From NCBI GenBank assembly GCA_019747165.1, contig JAIERC010000394.1, positions 1 through 11,222 of the forward strand: a DNA stretch of 11,222 nucleotides, given 5' to 3'. The notes under the pieces were generated by a model that was not told where the DNA came from, searched no databases, and saw only the letters and a program-made list of their open reading frames with translations. This document shows, in pieces, positions 1 to 6,898 of the stretch. The number at the start of each line of letters is the position of its first letter. The stretch's first letter is position 1. The position numbers and the translations under genes were made by a program. The stretch comes from Sphingomonas sp. (lineage in GTDB: Bacteria; Pseudomonadota; Alphaproteobacteria; Sphingomonadales; Sphingomonadaceae).

Positions 1-72
1 AGTAGCTCAGCCTGGTAGAGCACTGTCTTCGGGAGGCAGGGGCCGGAGGTTCGAATCCTCTCTCCCCGACCA
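1..72 (+). tRNA. tRNA-Pro(CGG), 5' truncated by window edge
   Basis: The window opens inside a tRNA gene. The D-arm (AGCTCAGCCTGGTAGAGC) is followed by an anticodon stem CTGTC/GGCAG (23-27 and 35-39) around the loop TTCGGGA, giving anticodon CGG at 30-32, which reads the proline codon CCG. The T-arm GGAGG-TTCGAAT-CCTCT and the 3' acceptor strand CTCCCCG (62-68) follow, then discriminator A69 and an encoded CCA at 70-72. Only the last two bases of the 5' acceptor strand are present, so about five bases lie before the window. A short GC hairpin at 106-119 follows, without a T-run, so it is at best a weak terminator. Confidence 0.95.
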
Positions 73-247
73 TTTCCTCGTATCGATCCTGATATTCGTG
101 TCGAACCCGGCTTGCCGGGCCTTGTCGCGTTGCGTCGTCGTCCGGTTCTGATCGACCATGTCGATTGAACTGACATAGTTTGATCGTTTCAGCCGTTCAT
201 GGAACTTTCCTATGTTAGCGTCATTCGTTCGATGAAGGAGACGAGCC

Positions 248-2440
<2,193 letters not shown>

Positions 2441-2465
2441 GCGGGTGGTGCGTTAGATGAATGAG

Positions 2466-2497
2466 AAAGCCCCGGGCAGCGATGTCCGGGGCTTTTT
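2466..2497 (+). terminator. Rho-independent terminator of katG
   Basis: A perfect 10-bp stem AAAGCCCCGG (2466-2475) / CCGGGGCTTT (2486-2495) with a 10-base loop, running into five T residues (2493-2497). It lies 25 bases past the katG stop codon. This is the clearest intrinsic terminator in the window. Confidence 0.9.
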
Positions 2498-2676
2498 GGT
2501 TAGATCGTTACGATTGTCCCTCGGCCGTCGCCGACCCCCGAATTGCCTCCTTAACCGACGGCGCCGCCGTGTGGCTGATTACCGAAACTGGGAAAAAACA
2601 CAGACCCGCAGATGTCATCGAGGAGAGGTCACGACGTCCTTGTTGCAATACTGATTGGGTTTTGTAGATTACAGCA
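2498..2676. other. Intergenic stretch between katG terminator and lipoprotein gene
   Basis: No supported gene. Two overlapping short open frames cross it, but both begin before the katG terminator, have no ribosome binding site and resemble no family I know. From about 2580 the base composition becomes more A/T-rich, continuing into the lipoprotein gene. The last 35 bases hold the promoter candidate described separately. Confidence 0.5.
2643..2670 (+). promoter_or_regulatory. Sigma-70-like promoter of the small lipoprotein gene
   Basis: TTGCAA (2643-2648) and TAGATT (2665-2670) are separated by 16 bases, a fair match to -35 and -10 hexamers. The expected transcription start, about seven bases past the -10, falls on or next to the A of the ATG at 2677. 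Together with the lack of any purine-rich ribosome binding site, this suggests a leaderless or near-leaderless transcript. Confidence 0.45.
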
Positions 2677-3018
2677 ATGCGACGTCAATTATCTTCTTGT
2701 TTGCTTTGCGCTACGCTCCTTGCGGCTTGTGGCTCGCGTAGCACGACGATTACGCCGCCTGATGAAAACGAGGAGATCTCGATAGATTATCGGATGTCAG
2801 ATCAACCGTATGTTGATCGTGCACTGGCAATTTATTCAGGAAATGGTAGAATTTCACGTGATCAGGTTTTGCGCGAAGTGAGTCCGGTGGTGGTTGAGCT
2901 TCCAACGATGATCTGTGTCGGTCTTAATCTACGCCCTGGCAATGTAGGTGGCGATACAACTATTTGCTATTCTCGTAAAAATGGAGATCAGGTTCTTCAT
3001 TATGTAAATGGTGAGTAA
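2677..3018 (+). CDS. Small predicted lipoprotein, unknown function
   Basis: 113 residues. The N-terminus MRRQLSSCLLCATLLAACGS is a short lipoprotein signal peptide: charged n-region, hydrophobic core, and lipobox Leu15-Ala16-Ala17-Cys18, so Cys18 is the likely acylation site and the mature protein is about 96 residues, anchored in a membrane facing the periplasm. The mature part has two cysteines (Cys80, Cys97) in similar short strands (MICVGL, TICYSR) that could form a disulfide. I do not recognise a named domain, though the C-terminal half resembles small hypothetical proteins of sphingomonads. G+C is visibly lower than in all neighbours, and it uses codons such as TTA, AGA and AAT that are rare elsewhere here, which suggests acquisition by transfer. 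No Shine-Dalgarno sequence is visible. Confidence 0.7.
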   Translation: MRRQLSSCLLCATLLAACGSRSTTITPPDENEEISIDYRMSDQPYVDRALAIYSGNGRISRDQVLREVSPVVVELPTMICVGLNLRPGNVGGDTTICYSRKNGDQVLHYVNGE

Positions 3019-3048
3019 TTTTTTTAAAAGCAAGTTTTCTCCGCTCTA

Positions 3049-3065
3049 CCTGAGCTTGTCGAAGG
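3049..3065 (+). repeat. CCTGAGCTTGTCGAAGG dispersed-repeat half
   Basis: The 17-base string CCTGAGCTTGTCGAAGG matches, from memory, a very common intergenic repeat core of sphingomonads and relatives. The usual facing complementary arm is not found close by. Downstream fragments such as TACTTCGATG (3096-3105) and CTTCGCTCGCTGATCAGAG (3112-3130) look like degraded pieces of similar repeats. Confidence 0.6.
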
Positions 3066-3206
3066 CCCCGCCATACCATCGGCGTAGGCGCGGGTACTTC
3101 GATGCTGCGGGCTTCGCTCGCTGATCAGAGCCTGCGCTGAACCCATTTCAGGGGTGAGCGGGGGTGGTTATGGTTGTTGTAGCGAGAGACTTCGATAATG
3201 CGCGTT

Positions 3207-3240
3207 CCCCTCCCTGGAAGGGAGGGGTTAGGGGTGGGTC
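3207..3240 (+). repeat. Palindromic repeat unit with TTAGGGGTGGGT tail
   Basis: CCCCTCCCT (3207-3215) and AGGGAGGGG (3219-3227) form a perfect 9-bp hairpin with a three-base loop, followed by the tail TTAGGGGTGGGT (3228-3239). The tail is complementary to ACCCACCCC at 3280-3288 in the next unit, so the two units face each other like a paired REP element. Confidence 0.75.
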
Positions 3241-3279
3241 GGCGGCTTAGTGCGAGCTTGCTGACGCGCTGCGCGCGCT

Positions 3280-3323
3280 ACCCACCCCCTGCCCCCTCCC
3301 TTGCAGGGAGAGGCAGGGGGTGG
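3280..3323 (-). repeat. Facing palindromic repeat unit
   Basis: An outer 12-bp stem CCACCCCCTGCC (3282-3293) / GGCAGGGGGTGG (3312-3323) encloses an inner stem CTCCCT (3296-3301) / AGGGAG (3305-3310). Its ACCCACCCC end mirrors the GGGGTGGGT tail of the unit at 3207-3240, so the pair is an inverted arrangement about 40 bases apart. Confidence 0.75.
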
Positions 3324-3349
3324 TGCAGGTTCTGGAGTGGCGGAATAAG

Positions 3350-3373
3350 CCCTCTCCCCTTCAGGGGGGAGGG
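3350..3373. repeat. Palindromic repeat unit, CCCTCTCCCC type
   Basis: CCCTCTCCCC (3350-3359) and GGGGGGAGGG (3364-3373) form a 10-bp stem with one T-G pair and a four-base loop. The following TTTGGGAAGGGGGG resembles the tail of the unit at 3207-3240, so this is probably a diverged copy of the same family. Confidence 0.6.
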
Positions 3374-3447
3374 TTTGGGAAGGGGGGAATGCGCACCTCA
3401 TGCCCCTCTCAGCTACGGCTAATCAGACAAGCTGATAAGCCTTCGCA

Positions 3448-3469
3448 TCTCTCCCCCATGGGGGAGAGA
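3448..3469. repeat. Perfect 22-bp palindrome after the folP line
   Basis: A perfect palindrome of TCTCTCCCCCA and its complement, centred between 3458 and 3459. It lies 12 bases past the stop codon of the minus-strand small membrane protein, so it may act as a 3' mRNA-stabilising hairpin or a terminator, but no T-run follows on the minus strand. Confidence 0.65.
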
Positions 3470-3480
3470 GCATGCGTGCC

Positions 3481-3681
3481 TCACTCTGGCGCTTGCGTTT
3501 CTGCCAGCGATTGCCCGCTCTTCGTCGGGATCGACCAGATCACGACGTTCGCGATCATCACCACCGCCAGCACCAGCATCAAGGCGGGCTGCTTGCGCTG
3601 GCCGCGGCGGAAGAGCGCGATCGCGCCGAAGATCAGCGCGATCGAGGTCAGCATGGCGATGGAGAGGACGAAGCTGGTCAT
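3481..3681 (-). CDS. Small two-helix membrane protein, unknown function
   Basis: 66 residues with two hydrophobic helices, about 4-24 and 33-51, joined by a strongly basic turn (RRGQRKQ, 25-31). By the positive-inside rule the turn is cytoplasmic and both ends lie outside; the C-terminal tail is polar. The ATG is preceded on the minus strand by AGAGGG, a reasonable ribosome binding site, and lies 12 bases past the folP stop, so it is very likely cotranscribed with folP. I know no function. The well-formed helices, good start and operon position argue that it is real rather than a chance frame. Confidence 0.72.
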   Translation of the reverse strand: MTSFVLSIAMLTSIALIFGAIALFRRGQRKQPALMLVLAVVMIANVVIWSIPTKSGQSLAETQAPE

Positions 3682-3693
3682 GACAGCCCTCTG

Positions 3694-4803
3694 TCAGTCG
3701 AGCCCCGGCACCGTCAAGGCGGCATCGCGCAGGCCACGCCAGACGCGCGCGGCCTGGACCGTTTCGGGGACGTCATGCACGCGCACGATCTGCGCTCCGC
3801 TGCCGATCGCGCTCATCGCCAGCGCGACCGATCCGCCAAGCCGGGCATCGACCGGGGCCTCGTTCGACAATGCGCCGATCATCCGCTTGCGGCTCGCGCC
3901 GAACAGGATCGGCTGGCCGAGCGCGTGGAACAGCGGCAGCGCGTTGATCAGCGCGAGATTGTCGGCGAGCGACTTGCCGAAACCGATGCCCGGATCGACG
4001 ATGACCTTCTCGCGCGCCACGCCCGCCGCGACAACGGCGGCGACGCGCGCCTCGAGCCAGTCGAACACATCCGTCACAACATGGCCATAGCCACCGCCCG
4101 CATGCGGGTTCGCGCCCTGCGATGGCGCGTGCATCAGCACCACTGGGCAGCCCGAACGCACCACGACATCGAGCGCTTGGCTATCGTACAGCAGCGCCGA
4201 GACATCGTTGACGATATGCGCGCCAGCTTCGAGCGCCGCCTCCATCACCGCCGCCTTGCGGGTATCGACCGAGAGGATCGCGCCGCTATGCGCCAGCGCC
4301 CTGATCGCGGGGACGACGCGCGCGATCTCGTCGCCCTCCCACACCACCGGCGCTTCGGGCCGGGTGGATTCGCCGCCGATATCGATCAGCGAGGCGCCCG
4401 CAGTCAGCATCGCAAAACCCGCGTCCGCCGCCTGCGCGGGATCGTCGGTAAAGCGCCCGCCATCGGAAAAGCTGTCGGGCGTCACGTTCAATATGCCCAT
4501 GACCTGCGGCTGATCAAAGCGCAGCACGCGCTCGCCCAGTTGCAGCGGGGCGTGCATGCGCGACAGGTTGGCGAACTGCGCCTGCGCGCGCTCGGCCTGA
4601 TCGGCGGGAAGCGCGTTCAGCGCCTCGGCAAAACGATCGACCGGCACGATCTGCCGCGCGACGAGCCTGCCGCCCGCATAGCTTTCCAGCGCCAGCAAAT
4701 GGCACCAGACCAGGCTGTGCCCCAGCCGGATCGTCGCGCCCTCAAAGGTCTGCGGGCTTTCCGCCAGCCCCACGGGGCGCACATAGACGCGCGCGGCGCT
4801 CAT
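3694..4803 (-). CDS. folP: Dihydropteroate synthase
   Basis: Condenses p-aminobenzoate with hydroxymethyl-dihydropterin diphosphate to dihydropteroate, the sulfonamide-sensitive step of folate synthesis. In the 369-residue product the catalytic barrel spans about residues 100-360. It shows GILNVTPDSFSDGG, DIGGESTRP, SVDTRKA, IVNDVSA, VDPGIGFGKS, FGASRKRMIG (pterin-binding Lys about 307) and the C-terminal RVHDV with the conserved Arg and His. The first hundred residues are an extension absent from the roughly 280-residue E. coli enzyme. The ATG at 4803 is preferred because it overlaps the ccrM stop as TGATG, implying translational coupling; a GTG at 4806 would add one residue. It sits between ccrM and the small membrane protein gene. 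Confidence 0.96.
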   Translation of the reverse strand: MSAARVYVRPVGLAESPQTFEGATIRLGHSLVWCHLLALESYAGGRLVARQIVPVDRFAEALNALPADQAERAQAQFANLSRMHAPLQLGERVLRFDQPQVMGILNVTPDSFSDGGRFTDDPAQAADAGFAMLTAGASLIDIGGESTRPEAPVVWEGDEIARVVPAIRALAHSGAILSVDTRKAAVMEAALEAGAHIVNDVSALLYDSQALDVVVRSGCPVVLMHAPSQGANPHAGGGYGHVVTDVFDWLEARVAAVVAAGVAREKVIVDPGIGFGKSLADNLALINALPLFHALGQPILFGASRKRMIGALSNEAPVDARLGGSVALAMSAIGSGAQIVRVHDVPETVQAARVWRGLRDAALTVPGLD

Positions 4804-5954
4804 CACGGCTCGGTGGCGAGCAGATAGGTCTGGCGCAGGCTGTCGAGCGGTTTCAGGCCGTCATCGGTCTCGATATGCCACCAAGTCCAGCCGTTGCACG
4901 ACGGCGCATTCTGCAGCAGCGCCCCCACCTTGTGGATCGATCCGCTATGCTCGCCCGAAAGCAGCGAGCCATCGGCGCGGATCGTGGCAAAATGCTTGCG
5001 CGCCTTGTCGCACACCCTGGTGCCTACGGGCACATAGCCGGTCTCGACCAAAGTGCCGAAGGCGACGCGCGGCTGGCTCTTGGGCGACTGCATGGTCTTC
5101 AAGCCCGATTCATCGAGCGGCAGCGCGGCGGCGATGCGTTCTTCGGCGACTTCGCAATAGATGGGATCGCGCTCGCAGCCGATCCAGTCGCGGCCCAGCC
5201 GCTTGGCGACCGCGCCGGTAGTGCCGGTGCCGAAGAACGGATCGAGCACGACATCGCCCGGATTGGTGCAGGCAAGCAGGATGCGATAGAGCAGCGCCTC
5301 GGGCTTCTGCGTCGGGTGCGCCTTGGTGCCGCCGCGCTTCAAGCGCTCCTGGCCGCCACAGATCGGCAGCACCCAGTCCGAGCGCATCTGCAGCTCGTCG
5401 TTGAGCGTCTTCATCGCGCGATAGTTGAACGTGTATTTCGACTTCTCGTCGCGCGACGCCCAGATCAGCGTCTCGTGCGCGTTGGTGAAGCGCGTGCCGC
5501 GGAAATTGGGCATCGGGTTGGCCTTGCGCCAGACGATGTCGTTGAGGATCCAGAAGCCCAGATCCTGCAGCGTCGCGCCACAGCGGAAGATGTTGTGATA
5601 GCTGCCGATCACCCAGAGCGAGCCGTCGGGCTTGAGGATGCGGCGCGCCTCGGTCATCCATTCGCGGGTGAAGCGGTCATAGGCGGCGAAGGTGTCGAAC
5701 TTGTCCCAGTCATTGTCGACCGCATCGACGCGGCTGCCTTCGGGGCGGTAGAGATCGCCGCCGAGCTGGAGGTTGTACGGCGGATCGGCGAAGATCATGT
5801 CGACCGACGCGGTCGGCAGGCGCCGCATCTCCTCGATGCAGTCGCCCTTCAATATCTGGTTGAGCGGCAGCGGCGGACGCGCCGCGCCCCGGGCACGCGG
5901 CGGCGCCTTGAGAGTGCGCTTTGCTGGCGCAAGCATTTCGCCGATCTGAACCAT
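4803..5954 (-). CDS. ccrM: Cell-cycle regulated adenine-N6 DNA methyltransferase CcrM (GANTC)
   Basis: Orphan beta-class N6-adenine methyltransferase of alphaproteobacteria that methylates GANTC after replication using S-adenosylmethionine. The 383-residue protein has the catalytic DPPY at 57-60 (FADPPYNLQLGGDLYRP), the target-recognition core with GSYHNIFR, NPMPNFRGTRFTNAHE and KAHPTQKP, and the SAM-binding DPFFGTGTTG at 238-247, in the order expected for beta-class enzymes. The C-terminal extension (about 295-375, with the NGWTWWHIE motif) is the DNA-binding extension typical of CcrM. No restriction partner is nearby, in line with an orphan enzyme. GGGGG at 5961-5965 is six bases upstream of the ATG; an internal ATG at codon 7 is an alternative start. 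The stop overlaps the folP start. The long leader is described separately. Confidence 0.97.
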   Translation of the reverse strand: MVQIGEMLAPAKRTLKAPPRARGAARPPLPLNQILKGDCIEEMRRLPTASVDMIFADPPYNLQLGGDLYRPEGSRVDAVDNDWDKFDTFAAYDRFTREWMTEARRILKPDGSLWVIGSYHNIFRCGATLQDLGFWILNDIVWRKANPMPNFRGTRFTNAHETLIWASRDEKSKYTFNYRAMKTLNDELQMRSDWVLPICGGQERLKRGGTKAHPTQKPEALLYRILLACTNPGDVVLDPFFGTGTTGAVAKRLGRDWIGCERDPIYCEVAEERIAAALPLDESGLKTMQSPKSQPRVAFGTLVETGYVPVGTRVCDKARKHFATIRADGSLLSGEHSGSIHKVGALLQNAPSCNGWTWWHIETDDGLKPLDSLRQTYLLATEP

Positions 5955-5957
5955 CTT

Positions 5958-6066
5958 AAACCCCCGCTAACCCCGTGGAACGAGGCCCTGAATGAGTCCT
6001 TGGCGACCATCGGTCAAGGCCAAAACCCTAGGGAATCCGGGTGTTCAAATGGTTAACGGGGGGTTT
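5958..6066 (-). promoter_or_regulatory. Inverted repeat able to sequester the ccrM ribosome binding site
   Basis: AAACCCCCGCTAACC (5958-5972) and GGTTAACGGGGGGTTT (6051-6066) are inverted copies differing by one substitution and one extra G. In a minus-strand transcript they would form a 15-bp stem with one bulged C and one G-U pair, around a 78-base loop. The 3' arm contains the GGGGG ribosome binding site of ccrM, six bases before its ATG. If the RNA starts upstream of 6066, this stem would block translation. Confidence 0.5.
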
Positions 6067-6067
6067 G
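6049..6067 (-). promoter_or_regulatory. Candidate CtrA binding site upstream of ccrM
   Basis: Read on the minus strand the site is CAAA-N7-TTAACCAT. The consensus of the cell-cycle regulator CtrA is TTAA-N7-TTAA, and TTAACCAT is a favoured half-site in alphaproteobacteria. The downstream half is perfect and the upstream half matches two of four bases. A second partial box, TTAG-N7-TTAA, lies at 5956-5970 next to the ccrM start codon. CtrA activates ccrM in Caulobacter, so the position is meaningful, but the match is imperfect. Confidence 0.4.
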
Positions 6068-6129
6068 CCATGCGGAACAATATGAGTCCAAATCCACATA
6101 TTGAGTCCCGTTAACGAACCGGGACTCAA
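6052..6129 (-). repeat. Nested and mutually exclusive inverted repeats in the ccrM leader
   Basis: Three perfect inverted repeats overlap here: GTTAACGGG (6052-6060) with CCCGTTAAC (6107-6115); CAATATG (6078-6084) with CATATTG (6097-6103), nested inside the first; and TTGAGTCCC (6101-6109) with GGGACTCAA (6121-6129). The third uses bases shared with the other two, so it cannot form together with them. Three GANTC sites (6084, 6103, 6123) sit in or touch the arms. Confidence 0.7.
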
Positions 6130-6177
6130 CCACTGGTGGTGTTGCCGCGAAGACTCGGGGTGGAAATTTTTTTCAGA

Positions 6178-6771
6178 TCACAACAGGCAGGCCTGCGCCA
6201 CCGGCGCGAAGCTGCGGCGGTGGAGCGGCGTGGGGCCATGTTGACGCAATGCCGCCAGATGCTCGGCGGTTCCATAACCCATGTTGCGATCCCAGCCATA
6301 ATGCGGGTGTTCGGCAGCGGCGGCGCGCATCACCCGGTCGCGCTCCTGCTTGGCCAGGATCGACGCGGCCGAGATGCACGGGTGCAGCGCGTCGCCCTTG
6401 ACGACGGCCTGCGCACGGTAGCGCCATCTGGGAAGGCGGTTGCCGTCGACCAGCACGTCCTGCGGCTCCTGCCCCAAGGCCTCGACCGCGCGCGTCATGG
6501 CCAACATCGTCGCCTGCAATATGTTGATCGCGTCGATCTCCTCGACGCTCGCCAGGCCGATGCCGAACGTGCAACGCTCGCGGATCAGCGCTTCGAGCTT
6601 CTCGCGCCGCGCGAAGCTCAGCGTCTTGCTGTCGGCCAGGCCCGCTATGCCATCGGGGCACAGGATCACCGCTGCGGCGACGACGGGTCCGGCGAGCGGC
6701 CCCCTGCCCGCCTCGTCGACACCCGCGACGATCGTCAGATTATCAAATGTTGGGGAACCGGCTGTCGTCAT
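6178..6771 (-). CDS. rnhB: Ribonuclease HII
   Basis: Cleaves the RNA strand of RNA-DNA hybrids and removes misincorporated ribonucleotides from DNA, using divalent metal ions. The 197-residue product has the family's usual length. The four acidic active-site residues are Asp19 and Glu20 in GVDEAGRGPLAGPV, Asp109 in VLVDG, and Asp127 in VVKGDALHPCISAASILAK; HPHYGWDRNMGYGT is also typical. The open frame extends far upstream, but homology starts just after the ATG at 6771, which I chose despite a poor ribosome binding site; an ATG at 6789 would add six residues. It reads toward ccrM and may share transcription with it through the 223-base gap, where I see no T-rich terminator. Confidence 0.93.
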   Translation of the reverse strand: MTTAGSPTFDNLTIVAGVDEAGRGPLAGPVVAAAVILCPDGIAGLADSKTLSFARREKLEALIRERCTFGIGLASVEEIDAINILQATMLAMTRAVEALGQEPQDVLVDGNRLPRWRYRAQAVVKGDALHPCISAASILAKQERDRVMRAAAAEHPHYGWDRNMGYGTAEHLAALRQHGPTPLHRRSFAPVAQACLL

Positions 6772-6898
6772 GGCGCGTCTGTGCCGCATGCCCCTTGCGA
6801 CCGCAAGACCCGGCCACCATTCAGAAACTCTACCCGAATCGTTTGCAATCTCCCCCCGGATGGCGATGATCCAATTCATGATGAACGGAGTGACCCAG
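6772..6898. promoter_or_regulatory. Divergent intergenic region between rnhB and the sugar dehydrogenase gene
   Basis: These 127 bases separate two divergently read genes and must hold the promoter of the plus-strand gene and, unless read from further away, that of rnhB. I see no clear hexamer pair. One GANTC site lies at 6836-6840. GGAG at 6887-6890 is the ribosome binding site of the plus-strand gene. Confidence 0.4.

Larger units (their letters stand above)
3019..3480. repeat. Intergenic cluster of short palindromic repeats (REP-like)
   Basis: About 460 bases without a supported gene, holding at least five C/G-rich or inverted-repeat units, listed separately where clear. Long open frames that cross it are by-products of the absence of stops in G/C-rich palindromes. 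Such mosaics of short extragenic palindromes are typical between converging genes, and here the plus-strand lipoprotein gene meets the minus-strand folP line. Confidence 0.7.
5955..6177 (-). promoter_or_regulatory. ccrM upstream regulatory region with six GANTC sites
   Basis: This 223-base gap between rnhB and ccrM holds GANTC sites at 5994-5998, 6033-6037, 6084-6088, 6103-6107, 6123-6127 and 6152-6156. Their start-to-start spacings are 39, 51, 19, 20 and 29 bases. By chance one would expect roughly one per 256 bases. In Caulobacter the ccrM promoter is repressed when its own GANTC sites are fully methylated, so a similar feedback is the natural reading. No convincing sigma-70 hexamer pair stands out; TTGACC (minus strand, 6017-6012) is only a weak -35 candidate. 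Confidence 0.75.

Noticed and set aside
175..213. ATAG at 175-178 and CTAT at 210-213 upstream of katG, resembling the outer quarters of an OxyR operator.
   Set aside because: OxyR sites place four tetranucleotides at 11-base steps; here the two inner elements are missing and the outer spacing is 35 rather than 33 bases.
2457..2667. Two overlapping 65-68 codon frames after katG.
   Set aside because: They start before the katG terminator, have no ribosome binding site and read as no known family; the C-terminal part of one could be a gene remnant but nothing supports it.
3207..3469. Possible CRISPR array from the regular palindromes.
   Set aside because: Units differ in sequence, spacing is irregular and there are no equal-length unique spacers or cas genes.
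3320..4827. Long plus-strand frames opposite folP and across the repeat cluster.
   Set aside because: Compositionally biased mirror frames of folP and of C/G-rich palindromes without motifs.
4803..5954. CcrM as part of a restriction-modification system.
   Set aside because: The neighbours are rnhB and folP with no endonuclease gene, and the protein has the orphan CcrM layout with a C-terminal extension.
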